The notes beneath the pieces were generated by a model. The model was not told where the DNA came from and did not search any database. It saw only the letters and a list, made by a program, of their open reading frames with translations. A program made the position numbers and the translations under genes. Positions 5,831 to 7,068 of a DNA stretch of 7,068 bases are shown piece by piece (the stretch's first letter is position 1; each line of letters opens with the position of its first letter). The DNA is taken from contig CALALM010000236.1 of the NCBI GenBank assembly GCA_937925565.1, positions 1-7,068 on the forward strand, written 5' to 3'. Origin of the DNA: an uncultured Centipeda sp. (GTDB lineage Bacteria > Bacillota > Negativicutes > Selenomonadales > Selenomonadaceae).

Positions 5831-6953
5831 ATACCATCAGTACCATATTGTCCCGATGGATGATTTCCTCATGTGCCGCATCCGCAATGATTTCTTGATA
5901 GTCAGCGGTCTGATGTCCCATCAGGCGTGCGACATCCGTTGCGTCATATGCTGCAATACCACGCGCAATCTCCTGTCCGGAGGGGCTGAGGACACGCACC
6001 GTCTCTCCCGCAGAGAAATCTCCATAAACCGCCGTCACACCAACTGCCAAAAGACTTGCTCCGCGCCGCATGGCAGCAATGCACCCATCATCTACGGAGA
6101 TTTCACCCATCAGCCGCTTACCGAATGCGAGCCAGCTCTTGCGTGCGCGAAGGTGCGCTTCACGTGCAGGAAAGAGTGTTCCGATTTCCTCACCGCGCAA
6201 AATGGAACGGATTGTGCCATCCTCATTGCCACGCGCAATCACCATCGTTACACCAGCGTTCTGAGCAATCTTCGCTGCTTCGATTTTGGTCTGCATGCCG
6301 CCTGTCCCCTGTGCGGAGCCTGCACCACCTGCAAGCTGTTCGATCTCAGGTGTAATCTCCGGAATCTCAGAAATTAGAGTTGCGGATGTGTCCGTGCGCG
6401 GGTTCGCCGTATAGACTCCATCAATATCTGAGAGGATAATCAGTGCATCTGCATCAACGAGTGCCGCAACTACGGCGGATAGATTGTCGTTGTCCCCGAT
6501 CTTGATCTCATCGACCGCTACCGCATCATTTTCATTGATAACGGGAATGACGTTCATACCGAGGAGTGCGAGCAGCGTATTGCGTGAATTCATATATTGG
6601 TGATGGCGCGCTGCATTCTCCTTTGTGAGGAGAACCTGTGCCATCGTCCGTCCATACTCGTGAAAGAACTTCTCATAGATATGCAGAAGTGCTCCCTGTC
6701 CGATTGCAGCAAGAGCCTGCCGTGCGGGGATGCTTGTGGGACGTTCCTTGAGTCCGATGGAGTTCACCCCGGCAGCAATCGCGCCAGAGGATACCAGCAG
6801 GATTTCCTTGCCCTGATTCGCCTCATCAATCAGTTCCCGGACGAGATGATCGATCCGATGGAGATTCATCCCACCCGACGGATGCGTGAGGGTGCTGGTT
6901 CCCACCTTGACCACAATGCGTTTCGCCTCGCGCAGACGATCTCTTGCACTCAT
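5829..6953 (-). CDS. proB: Glutamate 5-kinase ProB with C-terminal PUA domain
   Basis: ProB phosphorylates glutamate with ATP to gamma-glutamyl phosphate, the first and usually proline-inhibited step of proline synthesis. The 374-residue product has the amino-acid-kinase domain at about residues 10-260: VVKVGTSTL (14-22), VSSGAIAAG (54-62), INENDAV (139-145), IGDNDNLSA (152-160), LSDIDGVYTANP (174-185) and GTGGMQTKIEAA (216-227). The C-terminal PUA domain follows at about 280-358. Both domains are complete, as in long-form bacterial ProB. The ATG at 6953 overlaps the yhbY stop in an ATGA junction, and a GAGGA binding site lies 7 nt upstream inside yhbY. Feedback inhibition is expected from the family, not shown here. 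No leader RNA is possible at this junction, so any operon-wide control must lie further upstream. Confidence 0.97.
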   Translation of the reverse strand: MSARDRLREAKRIVVKVGTSTLTHPSGGMNLHRIDHLVRELIDEANQGKEILLVSSGAIAAGVNSIGLKERPTSIPARQALAAIGQGALLHIYEKFFHEYGRTMAQVLLTKENAARHHQYMNSRNTLLALLGMNVIPVINENDAVAVDEIKIGDNDNLSAVVAALVDADALIILSDIDGVYTANPRTDTSATLISEIPEITPEIEQLAGGAGSAQGTGGMQTKIEAAKIAQNAGVTMVIARGNEDGTIRSILRGEEIGTLFPAREAHLRARKSWLAFGKRLMGEISVDDGCIAAMRRGASLLAVGVTAVYGDFSAGETVRVLSPSGQEIARGIAAYDATDVARLMGHQTADYQEIIADAAHEEIIHRDNMVLMV

Positions 6954-7068
6954 AGCTCGATCCTCGGCTTCTCGAAATTCCGCCGAAAGAGCAGCCCGTT
7001 TCTGCCAATGATCTGAACAAGGTTGGCATCTGCACGCTCCGCAAGAACGGTAATGGCATCTGCCGGAT
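6950..7068 (-). CDS. yhbY: YhbY-family ribosome-associated RNA-binding protein (CRM domain), C-terminal end only
   Basis: The last 38 codons of a gene entering from the right edge are visible. The frame reads DAITVLAERADANLVQIIGR, then NGLLFRR, NFEKPRIEL and a TGA stop. The pattern of an Ala/Glu-rich helix, LVQ(I/V)IGR, a short hydrophobic strand with Arg, and a closing KPxIEL is the C-terminus of the YhbY/CRM-domain family, which binds pre-50S ribosomal particles. The stop overlaps the proB start by ATGA. YhbY directly before the proBA-nadD run is a familiar order in Firmicutes. Only the end is seen, so the call rests on a short stretch plus context. Confidence 0.82.
   Translation of the reverse strand, partial: PADAITVLAERADANLVQIIGRNGLLFRRNFEKPRIEL

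Noticed and set aside
5760..6377. Plus-strand open frame of 205 codons over proA and proB
   Set aside because: It is antisense to conserved proB sequence and its Cys/Arg-rich product resembles no protein family.

Overview
This window looks like chromosomal DNA from a motile, low-to-mid GC Firmicute of the Negativicutes type (Selenomonas-like). The basis is the gene order (yhbY, proB, proA, nadD, yqeK, LytR/CpsA/Psr, rsfS, cvfB), the strong Gram-positive-style Shine-Dalgarno sites, and the CheV chemotaxis protein at the edge. The genus is an inference from order and composition, not something the sequence proves. All recognisable genes lie on the minus strand, so transcription runs from high to low coordinates.

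Reading in the direction of transcription: the C-terminal end of yhbY (ribosome-associated RNA-binding protein) overlaps the proB start by ATGA. proB and proA encode the first two steps of proline synthesis. A small one-helix membrane protein of unknown function follows. Then come nadD (NAD synthesis), yqeK (HD-domain phosphohydrolase), a LytR-CpsA-Psr (LCP) cell-wall gene broken by a frameshift, rsfS (ribosome silencing factor) and cvfB (S1-domain RNA-binding protein). Gaps in this run are 37 bp or less and several genes overlap or keep their ribosome binding site inside the preceding gene, so this is most simply one operon. After an 88-bp spacer comes the start of cheV (CheW domain plus receiver domain), which runs off the left edge.

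The operon combines ribosome and RNA housekeeping (YhbY, RsfS, CvfB), NAD and nucleotide metabolism (NadD, YqeK), proline synthesis (ProB, ProA; the third enzyme, ProC, is not here) and cell-wall polymer attachment (LCP). The set is familiar in Firmicutes. The one clear anomaly is the LCP gene: a net loss of 3n+2 bases, with about five conserved residues missing just after the RAD motif, splits it into two frames. I found no mobile element, RNA gene, CRISPR array, convincing terminator, or previously undescribed system. No gene-free stretch exceeds 88 bp.
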